A stretch of DNA of 64,000 nucleotides from RH-AL1 sp965277355 (GCA_965277355.1 CBDICN010000001.1:1426001-1490000), one strand, 5' to 3'; shown: positions 33,460 through 43,331, counted from the stretch's first letter. Notes: a model not told the origin generated them from the sequence alone. Program-made: numbers and translations.

Positions 33460-34047
33460 ATGTCGTCGATCCTGGTCCTCTACGGCTCCTATCGATCCGA
33501 CCGGCTGGGGATCCGCCTCGCCGACTACCTCGTGCACAAGCTACAGGAGCGAGGCGAAAGGGTCGAGCTGATCGACGCCAAGGCAATTGGCCTGCCGATG
33601 CTCGATCGCATGTACAAGGAGCATGCTCCAGGCACGGCGCCGGCGGCGATGCAAGCGCTCGCCGCCAAGATCAAGGCCGCCGACGCCTTCGTCTTCGTCA
33701 CCGGCGAGTACAACTGGAGCGTTCAGCCGGGCCTGAAGAACCTGACCGACCACTTCCTGGAGGAATGGTTCTGGCGGCCGGCCGCGATCGCCAGCTATTC
33801 CGCCGGCCGCCTCGCCGGCGTGCGGGCCGGGCTCGCCTGGCACGGCATCCTGTCCGAAATGGGCATGGCCGTCATCTCGAGCGCGCTCTCCGTCGGGTCG
33901 ATCGGGCAGACGCTGAGCGATGACGCGCTCCCGCAGGGCTCGGGCGGCGAGGCGCTGGAGAAAGCCTTCCCGCGCTTCGCCGACGATCTCGCCTGGTGGT
34001 CCGAGGCCGCGGAGGCGCAGCGTGCGAAGCGAGCACCGCCATACTGA
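33460..34047 (+). CDS. NAD(P)H-dependent FMN reductase family protein
   Basis: A 195-residue flavodoxin-like protein. The N-terminus SSILVLYGSYRSDRLGIRLADYL is the FMN phosphate-binding loop (GSxR). FVTGEYNWSVQPGLKNLTDHF carries the PEYN-type motif near residue 85, with Gly in place of the usual Pro. Such enzymes use NAD(P)H to reduce free FMN, quinones or azo compounds. It is monocistronic or the first gene of the run leading to the SDR gene, 125 bases on. Confidence 0.9.
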   Translation: MSSILVLYGSYRSDRLGIRLADYLVHKLQERGERVELIDAKAIGLPMLDRMYKEHAPGTAPAAMQALAAKIKAADAFVFVTGEYNWSVQPGLKNLTDHFLEEWFWRPAAIASYSAGRLAGVRAGLAWHGILSEMGMAVISSALSVGSIGQTLSDDALPQGSGGEALEKAFPRFADDLAWWSEAAEAQRAKRAPPY

Positions 34048-34172
34048 ACGTAGCGAGCTAAGCGGCCCGGCGCACGATCGGTCGCTCACGATCTCAATCT
34101 TCGGACGATCGCAACCGCGATGGATCGAACGCAAGCGTCTGCCGTTGGAAGGTGCTTGCAGGGAGATCTACG

Positions 34173-35171
34173 GTGCCGAAGGTCGTAGTCATAACGGGTG
34201 CCGGTGCCGGTGTCGGGCGCGCCACGGTGGAGGAGTTCGCCAAGGCAGGCTACGATGTCGCCCTGCTTTCGCGCGATCCGGATCGGCTAAACCGCGCCGC
34301 CGAGCACATCGAAAGCCGGTACGGGATTCGCGCGCTGCCTATCCCGACCGACGTCGCGGACGACGAGGCCGTCGAGTCTGCGGCAGATACGATCGAACGC
34401 ACTCTCGGACCTATCGACGTGTGGGTCAACGTCGCGATGGCGACTGTTTTCGCGCCGGTCCACAAGCTGACGGCCAAGGAATTCCAACGCGGCACGGCGG
34501 TGACCTATCTTGGCCAGGTGCACGGCACGATGGCCGCGCTGAAGCGGATGCGCACGCGCGACCGCGGGACCATCATCAACGTCGGCTCCGCGCTCGGCTA
34601 CCGGTCGGTTCCGCTTCAGTCGATTTATTGCGGCGCCAAGTTCGCGATCCGCGGATTTACCGACTCCCTCCGTTCCGAGATCATCCATGATGGTTTGAAC
34701 ATCCACATCACCATGGTCGACCTGCCGGCGGTCAACACGCCGCAGTTTGACTGGGCGATGAACAAGATGGGCCGCAAGGCGAAGCCTGTCGCCCCGATTT
34801 ACCAGCCGGAAGTGCCGGCCCGCGCCATCCTGTTCGCCGCTACCCATCATCGCCGCGAAATCTGGGTCGGCTATCCGACGGTGCAGGCGATACTTGCCAA
34901 TCGCGTGGCGCCGGCGCTCATCGACAAGTACCTGGCGACGGCCGGCTACAAGGGGCAGCTCACCGACAAGAGGCTGCCCGCCGACGCGCCGGCCAACCTC
35001 TTCGAGCCGGTGCCGGGCGACTACGGAGCCCACGGCCGCTTCGACTCCGTCGCGAGGACGGCCAGTTGGGAGATGTACACCGATCGCCATCGCACCGCCT
35101 TCTACGCGGGAGCGGCGGGTCTGCTCGGGCTGCTCGGCCTCCATCTTCTCGCCAAAAGGTACAGAGTCTAG
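34173..35171 (+). CDS. membrane-anchored short-chain dehydrogenase/reductase
   Basis: GTG 34173 follows GGAG by eight bases and places the Rossmann start right at the N-terminus: VVVITGAGAGVGRATVEEF. The catalytic Ser and Tyr-x3-Lys are in GSALGYRSVPLQSIYCGAK. The usual NNAG is NVAM. The chain runs to 332 residues because of a C-terminal extension of about 80 residues ending in a hydrophobic helix (AGAAGLLGLLGLHLLAKRYRV). It likely sits on the inner membrane as a tail-anchored oxidoreductase. Substrate unknown. Confidence 0.9.
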   Translation: MPKVVVITGAGAGVGRATVEEFAKAGYDVALLSRDPDRLNRAAEHIESRYGIRALPIPTDVADDEAVESAADTIERTLGPIDVWVNVAMATVFAPVHKLTAKEFQRGTAVTYLGQVHGTMAALKRMRTRDRGTIINVGSALGYRSVPLQSIYCGAKFAIRGFTDSLRSEIIHDGLNIHITMVDLPAVNTPQFDWAMNKMGRKAKPVAPIYQPEVPARAILFAATHHRREIWVGYPTVQAILANRVAPALIDKYLATAGYKGQLTDKRLPADAPANLFEPVPGDYGAHGRFDSVARTASWEMYTDRHRTAFYAGAAGLLGLLGLHLLAKRYRV

Positions 35172-35269
35172 GTCGCGCCCGACACCGCTACGGCCGTTCG
35201 TTCCATGGCTGCGTTTGCGCTGGTCACGTGGCGGTTTCGAGCGAATTGGCCGACGCAAGGAGCCGAGGT

Positions 35270-37048
35270 ATGAGTTCGCCTATCGAGGATTATGCGTTGA
35301 TCGGCGACGGCCAGACGGCCGCGCTCGTCAACAAGACCGGTTCAATCGACTGGCTCTGCTGGCCGCGATTCGACAGCGACGCCTGCTTCTGCGCCCTGCT
35401 CGGCTCGCGGGAGAACGGCCGCTGGTTGATCGCGCCGAAAGATGGCGGCACCACCACCCGTCGCTATCAGGAGGATACGCTCGTCCTCGAGACCGAGATC
35501 GCGGCTCCCGGGGGCACCATCCGCATCATCGACTTCATGCCACTCCGCGAGGGTACATTCTCTTCCGTCGTGCGCCTCGTCGTCGGGCTGTCCGGCAGTG
35601 TTCCGACGCACATGGACCTTTGCCTGCGCTTCGACTACGGCGCGTTGCCGCCATGGTGCGAGCCGCACGGGAGCGGCCTCTCCGCCAAGGTCGGATCAGC
35701 ACAGCTCATCCTCGAGGCGCCGGTGCCGATCCGCGTCGCGGAAGGCGGCGCCAGCGCCGACTTCACGGTCGCCGACGGTCAGACCCTCGCCTTCGTGCTG
35801 AGCTACTCGACCTCGACCAGCCCTCCGCCGAAACCGATCGACCCGCACGCGGCGCTGAAGGACACGCAGGCGTACTGGCGCGAATGGATCGGTCGCTTCG
35901 ACACCGGCAAGACCAAATGGCCGGGCGTCGTCAAACGCTCGCTCATCACCCTGCGGTCGATGGTCCATAGCGAGACCGGCGGCCTGGTCGCCGCGCCGAC
36001 GACGAGCCTGCCGGAGGCGCCCGGCGGCGACATGAACTGGGATTATCGCTACTGCTGGCTGCGTGACTCGACGTTCACGCTGGGCGCGCTCGTCAACGCC
36101 GGCTACAAGGACGAGGCTACGCATTGGCGCGACTGGCTGTTACGCGCTGTAGCGGGTTCCGCCGACCAGATGCGCATCATGTACCGGCTCGACGGCTCCC
36201 GCCACCTCAACGAATGGACGGTCGCCGCTCTTCCCGGATATCGCGACTCGCTGCCGGTACGCATCGGCAACGCCGCCTCGACGCAGCACCAGATCGACGT
36301 GTTCGGCGAGGTGCTCGACTGCCTGAGTTTCGCGCGCAGGGCCGGGATCGAGATCACCGACCATCATAAGGAGGTCGAGCGCCGCGTTGTCGATCACCTC
36401 GTAAAGGTATGGGCGACGACCGGCTCGGGGGTTTGGGAATCCCGCGGTCGGCCGCGTCAGTACACCTATTCCAAAGCGATGGCTTGGGTCGGCCTCGACC
36501 GGGCGCTCGCCGACGGCTCGGCGTTCGACAACGACAGCCACGAGCGCCGCACGAAGCTCGAAACCCTGAAACGGAAGGTCCACGACGAGGTCTGCCGCGA
36601 CGGCTTCAACATCGGCCTCGACACGTTCACCCAGAGCTACGGCACCCAGGTCATCGACGCGAGCTTGTTGCTGATGCCGCTTGTCGGGTTCCTGCCGGCG
36701 AGCGATCCGCGCATGGCTTCGACGATCGCGAAGATCCAGGCGGAGCTGTCAGAGGGCGGCCTCGTTCGGCGCATGAAGGCCCATCCCGGCGACTTGAACG
36801 AGGGCGCCTTCCTGCCGTGCTCGTGCTGGATGGCCGATTGCCTCGCCCTGCAGGGGCGCCACGAGGAGGCGGCGCAACAGTTCGAGCGGGTGCTCGCGGT
36901 AGCCAACGACGTCGGGCTGCTCTCGGAGGAATACAACGTGCCGGGCAAGCACCTCTCCGGCAACTTCCCACAGGCGCTGACCCATCTAGCCGTGATCAAC
37001 ACGGCGCTCGGCCTTTCCGGCCCGGTGCTCACCCGCGGCGGCGGCTAG
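35270..37048 (+). CDS. glycoside hydrolase family 15 protein (glucoamylase/trehalase-like)
   Basis: ATG 35270 follows AAGGAG. The 592-residue protein has the bacterial N-terminal beta-sandwich (IEDYALIGDGQTAALVNKTGSIDWLCWPRFDS) and an alpha/alpha-toroid catalytic domain from about 230. The latter has GGDMNWDYRYCWLRDSTFTLGALVNAGY, HPGDLNEGAFLPCSCWM and EEYNVPGKHLSGNFPQALTHLA, the last carrying the second acid pair region. No signal peptide, so it acts in the cytoplasm on trehalose, maltose or short glucans. It lies in a same-strand run with SDR, GMC and DoxX genes. Confidence 0.92.
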   Translation: MSSPIEDYALIGDGQTAALVNKTGSIDWLCWPRFDSDACFCALLGSRENGRWLIAPKDGGTTTRRYQEDTLVLETEIAAPGGTIRIIDFMPLREGTFSSVVRLVVGLSGSVPTHMDLCLRFDYGALPPWCEPHGSGLSAKVGSAQLILEAPVPIRVAEGGASADFTVADGQTLAFVLSYSTSTSPPPKPIDPHAALKDTQAYWREWIGRFDTGKTKWPGVVKRSLITLRSMVHSETGGLVAAPTTSLPEAPGGDMNWDYRYCWLRDSTFTLGALVNAGYKDEATHWRDWLLRAVAGSADQMRIMYRLDGSRHLNEWTVAALPGYRDSLPVRIGNAASTQHQIDVFGEVLDCLSFARRAGIEITDHHKEVERRVVDHLVKVWATTGSGVWESRGRPRQYTYSKAMAWVGLDRALADGSAFDNDSHERRTKLETLKRKVHDEVCRDGFNIGLDTFTQSYGTQVIDASLLLMPLVGFLPASDPRMASTIAKIQAELSEGGLVRRMKAHPGDLNEGAFLPCSCWMADCLALQGRHEEAAQQFERVLAVANDVGLLSEEYNVPGKHLSGNFPQALTHLAVINTALGLSGPVLTRGGG

Positions 37049-37090
37049 GCCGGCCGCCACCTCCGGAGATAGAGAAAGCGAGGAGCAGGC

Positions 37091-38656
37091 ATGAGCACCC
37101 ATTACGACGTGATCGTCATCGGCAGCGGTCCCGGCGGCGGCTCTGTCGCCCAGGCCCTCGCTCCCACCGGCAAGCGCATCCTTATGCTCGAGCGCGGCGG
37201 CTACCTGCCGCGCTCGCGCGACAATTGGGACTCGAAGGTCGTCTTTGTCGACGGCAGGTACCAGGCGCCGGACACCTGGTACGGCAAGAACGGCGAAAGC
37301 TTCCATCCGGGTCTGCACTACTGGGTCGGCGGCAACTCGAAAGTCTACGGCTCGGCGCTGTTCCGGCTGCGGGAACGCGATTTCGGCGCTATCCAACACA
37401 CCGACGGCGTGTCGCCGGCGTGGCCGCTCGGCTACGACGTGTTCGAGCCGTATTACGGCAAGGCGGAGACGCTTTTTCACGTCCACGGCCGGCGCGGCGA
37501 GGATCCGACCGAACCGTGGTCGTCATCGCCTTACGCCTATCCACCGGTAACGCACGAGCCGCGCATCCAGGCCTTAAGCGACAGCTGGGAGATGGATGGT
37601 TACCACCCTTTTCATTTGCCGCTCGGCATCTTGCTCGATGAGAAGGACGGCAAGCCGACGCCGACGAGCCCATGCATCCGTTGCGACGCCTTCGACGGTT
37701 TTCCGTGCGCGATCAACGCGAAGGCCGACGCGCAGGTCATCTGTGTCGATCCGACGGTGAAGCTGCACGACAATTTCACTCTGATGACCAACGCCTACGT
37801 TTCGAAGCTAGAAACCGACCCGTCCGGCAAGAGCGTCGCCAAGGTCCATGTGACGCACGATGGCGCCCTGGAAACCTATAGCGCCGATATCGTCGTCGTC
37901 GCCTGCGGCGCGCTCAGCTCGGCCTTGCTGCTGCTGCGGTCGGCCAACGAGAAGCACCCGAACGGTCTCGCCAACGGGTCCGACCAAGTCGGTCGCAATT
38001 ACATGCGCCACAACATGAGCGTGTTGATGGCGCTGCTCAAGGAGCCCAACCACACGGTCTTCCAGAAGACGCTCGCATTGAGCGACTTCTACTTTGGCTC
38101 CGATGATTACGATTATCCGCTCGGCCTCATCCAGATGTGCGCGACCTCGCACGGCGAGCAGATCCGCGGCGAGGCGATGCCGGGTTTTCTCGATTGGCTG
38201 CCGGAGATGCCGTTTGAGAAAATGGCCGAGCATTCAATGGACTTCTGGCTGCAGAGCGAAGATCTGCCGCGGCCGGAGAACCGCATCTCCTATAACGGCG
38301 ACAAGGTCGTGCTGTCGATTACGGAAGGCAACGAGCTCGGCGCGAGGGGCCTGAGGAAGAAGCTCGAGCAACTCCTGGGCAACGTTGGCGCGCATCCGAT
38401 CCTGCTCGAGCGCAAGCTCTACCTCGGCAAGAACATCCCGATAAACGGCACCGCGCACCAGGCCGGCACCTGCCGGTTTGGCACCAACCCGGCGACGTCG
38501 GTGCTCGACCTCGACTGCAAGGCGCACGAGCTCGACAACCTCTACGTCGCCGACGCGAGCTTTTTTCCCTCGATCGGCGCGGTGAACCCGACGCTAACGA
38601 TCATCGCCAACGCGCTGCGCGTCGCCGATCACATCAAGACGAGAATTGGCGCCTGA
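37091..38656 (+). CDS. GMC-family FAD oxidoreductase
   Basis: A 521-residue flavoprotein. The ADP-binding loop is at 9-22 (VIGSGPGGGSVAQAL) with LERGGYLPR. The GMC substrate part includes YWVGGNSKVYGSALFRLRERDF. The C-terminal catalytic pair is in INGTAHQAGTCRFG (His) and GAVNPTLTIIANALRVADH (Asn/His position). GMC enzymes oxidise alcohols, sugars or sterols. There is no signal peptide. It is 42 bases after the GH15 gene and 25 bases before the DoxX gene, so co-transcription is likely, with DoxX as a possible membrane electron partner. Confidence 0.93.
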   Translation: MSTHYDVIVIGSGPGGGSVAQALAPTGKRILMLERGGYLPRSRDNWDSKVVFVDGRYQAPDTWYGKNGESFHPGLHYWVGGNSKVYGSALFRLRERDFGAIQHTDGVSPAWPLGYDVFEPYYGKAETLFHVHGRRGEDPTEPWSSSPYAYPPVTHEPRIQALSDSWEMDGYHPFHLPLGILLDEKDGKPTPTSPCIRCDAFDGFPCAINAKADAQVICVDPTVKLHDNFTLMTNAYVSKLETDPSGKSVAKVHVTHDGALETYSADIVVVACGALSSALLLLRSANEKHPNGLANGSDQVGRNYMRHNMSVLMALLKEPNHTVFQKTLALSDFYFGSDDYDYPLGLIQMCATSHGEQIRGEAMPGFLDWLPEMPFEKMAEHSMDFWLQSEDLPRPENRISYNGDKVVLSITEGNELGARGLRKKLEQLLGNVGAHPILLERKLYLGKNIPINGTAHQAGTCRFGTNPATSVLDLDCKAHELDNLYVADASFFPSIGAVNPTLTIIANALRVADHIKTRIGA

Positions 38657-38681
38657 GCGGCCGGTCGGACGAGGATACACG

Positions 38682-39095
38682 ATGATCGAGAACCGAACCC
38701 TGCGAACGCTGACGCGACTTAGCCTTGTCTGCCTGTTCCCGCCGAGCGCGCTCGACAAAATTCTCGACTGGCCGGAGGCGATTAAGCAGGCGAGTTCCGG
38801 GATCCTGCCGGGCGCTCCGGCGCTTCTCACCGCCGCGATCCTCGTCGAGACGGTGGCGCCGGTCATGATCGTGGCCGAGAAGCGGGACCGCGAGGCGGCG
38901 CTCGTGCTCGCCGCCTTCTGCGCCGCGACCGGGCTGCTCTACCATCCGTTCTGGACCTACAAGGATCTGGCGAAGCAGGAGGGCAGCAAGGGCCGAGCAC
39001 AGCTTTGGGACTTCCTCAAGAATTTCGGGCTGGTCGGCGGCTTGCTGCTCGTCGCGTTCGACGGCCGCTCGCGCAGGCGTCGGCTTTTCCGCTGA
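38682..39095 (+). CDS. DoxX-family membrane protein
   Basis: ATG 38682 gives 137 residues with four hydrophobic segments and the DoxX pattern RLSLVCLFPPSALDKILDWPEA, then WTYKDLAKQEGSKGRAQLWDFLKNFGLVGGLLLV. DoxX proteins are small quinone-associated membrane subunits or companions of oxidoreductases. It ends the SDR-GH15-GMC-DoxX run and converges on kup with a 25-base gap. Confidence 0.87.
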   Translation: MIENRTLRTLTRLSLVCLFPPSALDKILDWPEAIKQASSGILPGAPALLTAAILVETVAPVMIVAEKRDREAALVLAAFCAATGLLYHPFWTYKDLAKQEGSKGRAQLWDFLKNFGLVGGLLLVAFDGRSRRRRLFR

Positions 39096-39120
39096 TCGCT
39101 TTCCCGGAGCGGCAGGCCGC

Positions 39121-41088
39121 CTACACCGTCACCTGCGCGCCGAGTTCGACCACCCGATCGGACGGAATGGCGAAAAAGTCGGTGGCGTTCGCCGCCTGCT
39201 TCGAGAGCGCCACGAACAAGTTGTCCTGCCATAGCGGCATGCCCGAGTTCGGCGACGTCTTGATCGTGCGGCGGCCGAGGAAGAACGACGTCGTCATGAT
39301 GTCGAACTTCAGGCCGGCCTTGCGCAGAGCGGCGAGCGCCGCCGGAATGCGCGGGCTTTCCATGTAGCCGTAGTGCAGGGTGACCTTGGTGAAATCGTCG
39401 GTGAGTTTCTCGATCTCGTAACGGCGGGACGGCGCGACGCGAGGGGTGACCTCGGTCTTCACCGACATAATCACCACCCGCTCGTGCAGCACCTTGTTGT
39501 GCTTGAGGTTGTGCATGAGCGACGAGGGTGCGGTATCGGCGTGGTTGGTCAGGAAGATCGCCGTGCCGGTGACGCGTTGCGGTCTCGACTTCTCCAGCAT
39601 CCGGATCAGGGCCAGCGTCGTGGTGGCATCGCGCTGGGTCTTTCTCACGAGGAGGGCATTGCCGCGGACCCAGGTCCACATCACGATCATCGCGCAGCAG
39701 GCGATCAGTAGCGGCACCCAGCCACCCTCGACGACCTTGACGAGATTCGCCGCGAGGAAGGCGAGGTCGACGACAAGAAAGACCGCGATGAAGGAGCCGG
39801 CCGCCCACAACGGCCACTTCCACATTTTCCACACAACGACGAAGGCCAGCGACGTCGTGACCACCATTGTGCCGGTGACGGCCACGCCGTAGGCATTGGC
39901 GAGCGCATCCGATGACTTGAAGAGGATGACGAGCACCAGCACGCCGATGAGCAGCATCACGTTGATGCGCGGGATGAAGATCTGCCCCTCCTGCGTCTCC
40001 GACGTGTGCAGGACGAGCATACGCGGCAGCAGGCCGAGTTGAATCGCCTGCCGGGCCAGCGAATAGGCTCCGGTGATGACCGCCTGGCTCGCGATCACGG
40101 TCGCGACAGTCGACAAGATCACCAGCGGCAGCACAGCCCAAGCCGGCGCCAGCTTGAAGAAGGGATCGTCGGCCGTGGCCGGGGCGGCCAGCACCATCGC
40201 GCCCTGCCCGAGATAATTGAGGACAAGCGCGGGCAGCACGAGCACCATCCAGGCGATTTGGATCGGAAAGCGGCCGAAATGGCCCATGTCGGCGTAAAGC
40301 GCTTCGGCGCCGGTGACCGCGAGAAAGACGGAGCCGAGCACGACGAAGCCGAGCAGCCCGTGGCCCAAAAGGAAGCGTAGCGCGTACAGCGGATTGAAGG
40401 CTTCGAGAATGCGCGGCGCGTCGGGGAGGTGCACGATCCCGAGCACCGCGATCGTCGCAAAGAACATGACCATGATCGGCCCGAAGAACGTCGCGACCCG
40501 CGCCGTGCCCTTCTGCTGCACGAAGAACAGCGTGACGAGGATCAGGATCGTCAAGGCCTGGACGATGTTGCGATCCTTGAAGAAGGGCGTCACCAGGGCG
40601 AGACCTTCGAGCGCCGACAGAACGGAAATCGCCGGCGTGATGATGGCGTCGCCCGAGAACAGCGCCGCGCCCGCGACACCGAGGAAGAAAACCAACGCCG
40701 AGCGGCGACCCAGCGCCTGCTGCGCCAGCGCCATCAACGACAGCGTACCGCCTTCGCCCTTGTTGTCGGCGCGCATCAAAAATAACACGTATTTCGCCGT
40801 CACCGTGAAGAACAGCGCCCAGAGGAGAAGCGACACGGTGCCGACAACGGCCTGGTCGCCGAGGCCCTTGCTCCGAGAATGCGCAAGTGATTCGCGCAAA
40901 GCGTAGAGCGGGCTCGTGCCGATGTCGCCGTAGACGACGCCGACCGAGGCAAGCGCCAAACCGATCACCGGCTGTGTGGCGTGAGGTTCCGAATGCGCGG
41001 CACGTTCGGCTGGCGGTGCTACCTGCAACGAGGCCGGGAAGACCTCCGCGCCGTCTGCGGCGGTCTCACGCGGCGTATCTCGCGACAT
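39121..41088 (-). CDS. kup: low-affinity potassium uptake protein Kup
   Basis: ATG 41088 (AAGGGA upstream) gives 655 residues. The N-terminus contains a 40-residue hydrophilic lead, then LALASVGVVYGDIGTSPLYALRES, the Kup/HAK selectivity signature, twelve helices, and a cytoplasmic C-terminal domain (about 490-655). The GEGGTLSLMALAQQ and GALFSGDAIITPAISVLSA-like loops are conserved. It is a proton-coupled K+ importer of the inner membrane. The gene is monocistronic and divergent from the porin gene. Confidence 0.95.
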   Translation of the reverse strand: MSRDTPRETAADGAEVFPASLQVAPPAERAAHSEPHATQPVIGLALASVGVVYGDIGTSPLYALRESLAHSRSKGLGDQAVVGTVSLLLWALFFTVTAKYVLFLMRADNKGEGGTLSLMALAQQALGRRSALVFFLGVAGAALFSGDAIITPAISVLSALEGLALVTPFFKDRNIVQALTILILVTLFFVQQKGTARVATFFGPIMVMFFATIAVLGIVHLPDAPRILEAFNPLYALRFLLGHGLLGFVVLGSVFLAVTGAEALYADMGHFGRFPIQIAWMVLVLPALVLNYLGQGAMVLAAPATADDPFFKLAPAWAVLPLVILSTVATVIASQAVITGAYSLARQAIQLGLLPRMLVLHTSETQEGQIFIPRINVMLLIGVLVLVILFKSSDALANAYGVAVTGTMVVTTSLAFVVVWKMWKWPLWAAGSFIAVFLVVDLAFLAANLVKVVEGGWVPLLIACCAMIVMWTWVRGNALLVRKTQRDATTTLALIRMLEKSRPQRVTGTAIFLTNHADTAPSSLMHNLKHNKVLHERVVIMSVKTEVTPRVAPSRRYEIEKLTDDFTKVTLHYGYMESPRIPAALAALRKAGLKFDIMTTSFFLGRRTIKTSPNSGMPLWQDNLFVALSKQAANATDFFAIPSDRVVELGAQVTV

Positions 41089-41405
41089 CACGATCCCTTG
41101 GCGGTACAAACCTGGTGGACGCCCGCACGTCGTATATAGACTTCGAGGAAGCAAGAGAAGGGCTCGCGGCCGGCCCTAGGGGCGGGGCCGTCCGCGAGGA
41201 AACTGCGCCGCAGCGGCTGTGAAATGCACGGTGCACGCGCAGGTAACCATCGGAATGGACGCGAGAATGAGCAGACGACCAAATCCTTGCCGCACCTTTG
41301 TCCACTTTGTGTCAGGCCCGCAACAAGACCGGTTAACTTACCCGAAGCTCTTGATGTTTTGCGGTTTTCGCCGCTTCCTTGGACCGATTGAAACGAGGGG
41401 CGACC
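41089..41405. other. divergent promoter region between kup and porin gene
   Basis: This 317-base intergenic stretch must hold the promoters of both kup and the porin. I see AT-rich patches (around 41130-41145 and 41335-41380) but no sequence close enough to a sigma-70 consensus to claim. No gene, hairpin or repeat is evident. Confidence 0.4.
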
Positions 41406-42755
41406 ATGTCTATGCGGAATTCTTCCAAGCCGCTTTTCCTGTGTTGTTCGGCAGGTGCGGCCCTTCTTGTTGGGCTGCACGCTGCTGAGGCAGCAGATCT
41501 AGCGCCGACGCCCGTGGCGCCGATCGCGCCGGTCACGGGTACCTTCAACTTCTTCGAAGGCGTCGAATTCCATGCGCAGGGCGAAGCCGGCATCCTCGGC
41601 AACTCGCTCAATCCCTCCCAGGGGATCAATGGCGAAGGCTACAACTTCGGCCACCTCTACACCGACCATGCCGACACCCCGATCCTCAACCAGATCCTGC
41701 TCACGGTCACCAAGCCGATCGACCCGAAGGCGACCGGCTACGCGTTCGGCTTCACCGGGCAGGCGCTGTACGGCTCCGACATGCGCTTCAACCACTTCCT
41801 CGGCATCGATACGTTCGCGATGCAGGACCGCAATCAGATCAGCATCGTACAGGGCTTCGTCGCCGCCCATCTGCCGTGGTTCACCACCGGCGGCGTCGAC
41901 GTGAAGGCCGGTCTCTTCACCTCGCCGCAGGGTTACGAAACGCTCGATCCGTCGACCTCGCCGTTCTACTCGCACAGCTACACGTACAACTATTCGGTGA
42001 CTTTCAACCACACCGGCATCTTCACGACGACGCACATCAACCCGACCGTGGATTTCATCGTCGGCGTCGACACCGGCAACCAGACGACCTTCGGCGTCCC
42101 CTACGGCGATCCCAACGGCCAAGCCGCCGGCTTCATCGGCTTCGGCCTCAACAATCTTCTCAACGACAAGCTGACGGTCCTCGCTCTGTCGCATATCGGT
42201 CCGGAACAGAGCTACCTTGTCGATCCCACCGCCAACAAGGACCTGCGCTACTACAACGACGTCGTTTTCACCTACAAGATCAACGACGACTGGACGTCGG
42301 TCACCGAATTGAACTACACCCGCGACGATCACGGCTTCGGCAACGGGCCGGCGTCCGCCTACAGCGCGGTGCAGTATTTCGGCTACGCCTACAATAAGCA
42401 GGTCACCTTCAACGTCCGCGGCGAGGTCTACCGCGACTCGCAGAACTTCTTCGTCTCGACGCCGACCGACAACCTCGGCCTTCCCAAGGCGGAGATCGGG
42501 CTCACCAACTTCACGAGCCCGACGCTGTTCGCGCCGAACGGCACGCAGGGCACCACCTACGGCGGCATCACGCTCGGCTTGTCCTACAAGCCCGACGTGC
42601 AGAAGCCGCTCGCCCTCGTCGAAGTCCGCCCCGAGATCCGCTACGACCGCATCATCGCCGGCGGTCCGGCCTACAACAACAACCAGTACCTCGGCGGCTT
42701 CAACGGCTCGCGCAATCAGTTCACGTTCGGCGGCGACCTGATCGTCGGGTTCTGA
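41406..42755 (+). CDS. outer-membrane beta-barrel porin (OmpL-like BBP2 family)
   Basis: ATG 41406 opens a 449-residue protein with signal peptide ending HAAEA, then a Pro-rich linker and NFFEGVEFHAQGEAGILGNS. Repeated amphipathic strands follow, with GLFTSPQGYETLDPSTSPFYSHSY at about residue 180, and the last residue is Phe (GGDLIVGF), as required for BAM-dependent assembly. It matches the putative beta-barrel porin-2 group common in alphaproteobacteria and acidobacteria. Substrate unknown; general solute diffusion is assumed. Confidence 0.82.
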   Translation: MSMRNSSKPLFLCCSAGAALLVGLHAAEAADLAPTPVAPIAPVTGTFNFFEGVEFHAQGEAGILGNSLNPSQGINGEGYNFGHLYTDHADTPILNQILLTVTKPIDPKATGYAFGFTGQALYGSDMRFNHFLGIDTFAMQDRNQISIVQGFVAAHLPWFTTGGVDVKAGLFTSPQGYETLDPSTSPFYSHSYTYNYSVTFNHTGIFTTTHINPTVDFIVGVDTGNQTTFGVPYGDPNGQAAGFIGFGLNNLLNDKLTVLALSHIGPEQSYLVDPTANKDLRYYNDVVFTYKINDDWTSVTELNYTRDDHGFGNGPASAYSAVQYFGYAYNKQVTFNVRGEVYRDSQNFFVSTPTDNLGLPKAEIGLTNFTSPTLFAPNGTQGTTYGGITLGLSYKPDVQKPLALVEVRPEIRYDRIIAGGPAYNNNQYLGGFNGSRNQFTFGGDLIVGF

Positions 42756-42973
42756 TCGAGGCACTCACGACCATACGCCGTCCGCCGGCCGGGCGCCTGT
42801 GGACGGCGCGACCTCTGCGAAGGTCTAGGCCTTCCGAGGGCTTGCTTCGGACGCCAATCATGTAACCTTTGCTTTGAGCCTGCCCTTACCAGGTGGGGTC
42901 AAGATTCGGTAGCAGGTCGGCGGTGCCACGCGAGGTCCGCAACAGACCTCGCGGCCCAGCTTGGAGACACGCC

Positions 42974-43141
42974 ATGACACTCATTCTGATCATCCTCGTC
43001 ATCATCCTCCTGTTCGGCGGTGGCGGCTACTACGGATCGCGCGCGGGCTACTATGGCGGTGGCGGCCTCGGGATCGTCGGCATTGTCGTGATCATCCTTG
43101 TCGTCCTCGTGCTGCTTGGACACACCAGCCTCGGCTTCTAA
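42974..43141 (+). CDS. small glycine-rich membrane protein (DUF3309-like)
   Basis: ATG 42974 follows TTGGAG. The 55-residue chain has two hydrophobic helices (residues 2-15 and 33-49) around a Gly/Tyr turn (FGGGGYYGSRAGYYGGGGLG) and ends HTSLGF. Very similar short proteins are widespread in Hyphomicrobiales with no known role. It is monocistronic. Confidence 0.75.
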   Translation: MTLILIILVIILLFGGGGYYGSRAGYYGGGGLGIVGIVVIILVVLVLLGHTSLGF

Positions 43142-43228
43142 GCGAAGCTGTATCCCTTGTGCAGGCAGACGAAACGCGTGCAGTTTCCTGCAACGCCGGC
43201 CCTCTAGAATCGCGATACCAGCTGGTAT

Positions 43229-43261
43229 TTCACGCCGCACGCTCGTTGCGTGCGGCGTGAA
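43229..43261 (+). terminator. strong hairpin, probable terminator of the small membrane protein gene
   Basis: TTCACGCCGCACGC pairs perfectly with GCGTGCGGCGTGAA across a five-base loop (14-bp stem). It lies about 90 bases after the small membrane protein stop and before fpr. No T-run follows on the plus strand, so it may instead protect an RNA end. Confidence 0.6.
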
Positions 43262-43331
43262 GTGGAATTAGCTAGAGGCGGGACGCCTTGTCGCTCGCGC
43301 GAACCCGGCTGTCGGTCCAAGCGAAAGATCC

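Noticed and set aside
43229..43261. Hairpin considered as a riboswitch or small RNA
   Set aside because: It is a simple perfect stem-loop without the multi-helix structure of known riboswitches; a terminator or RNA-end structure is enough.
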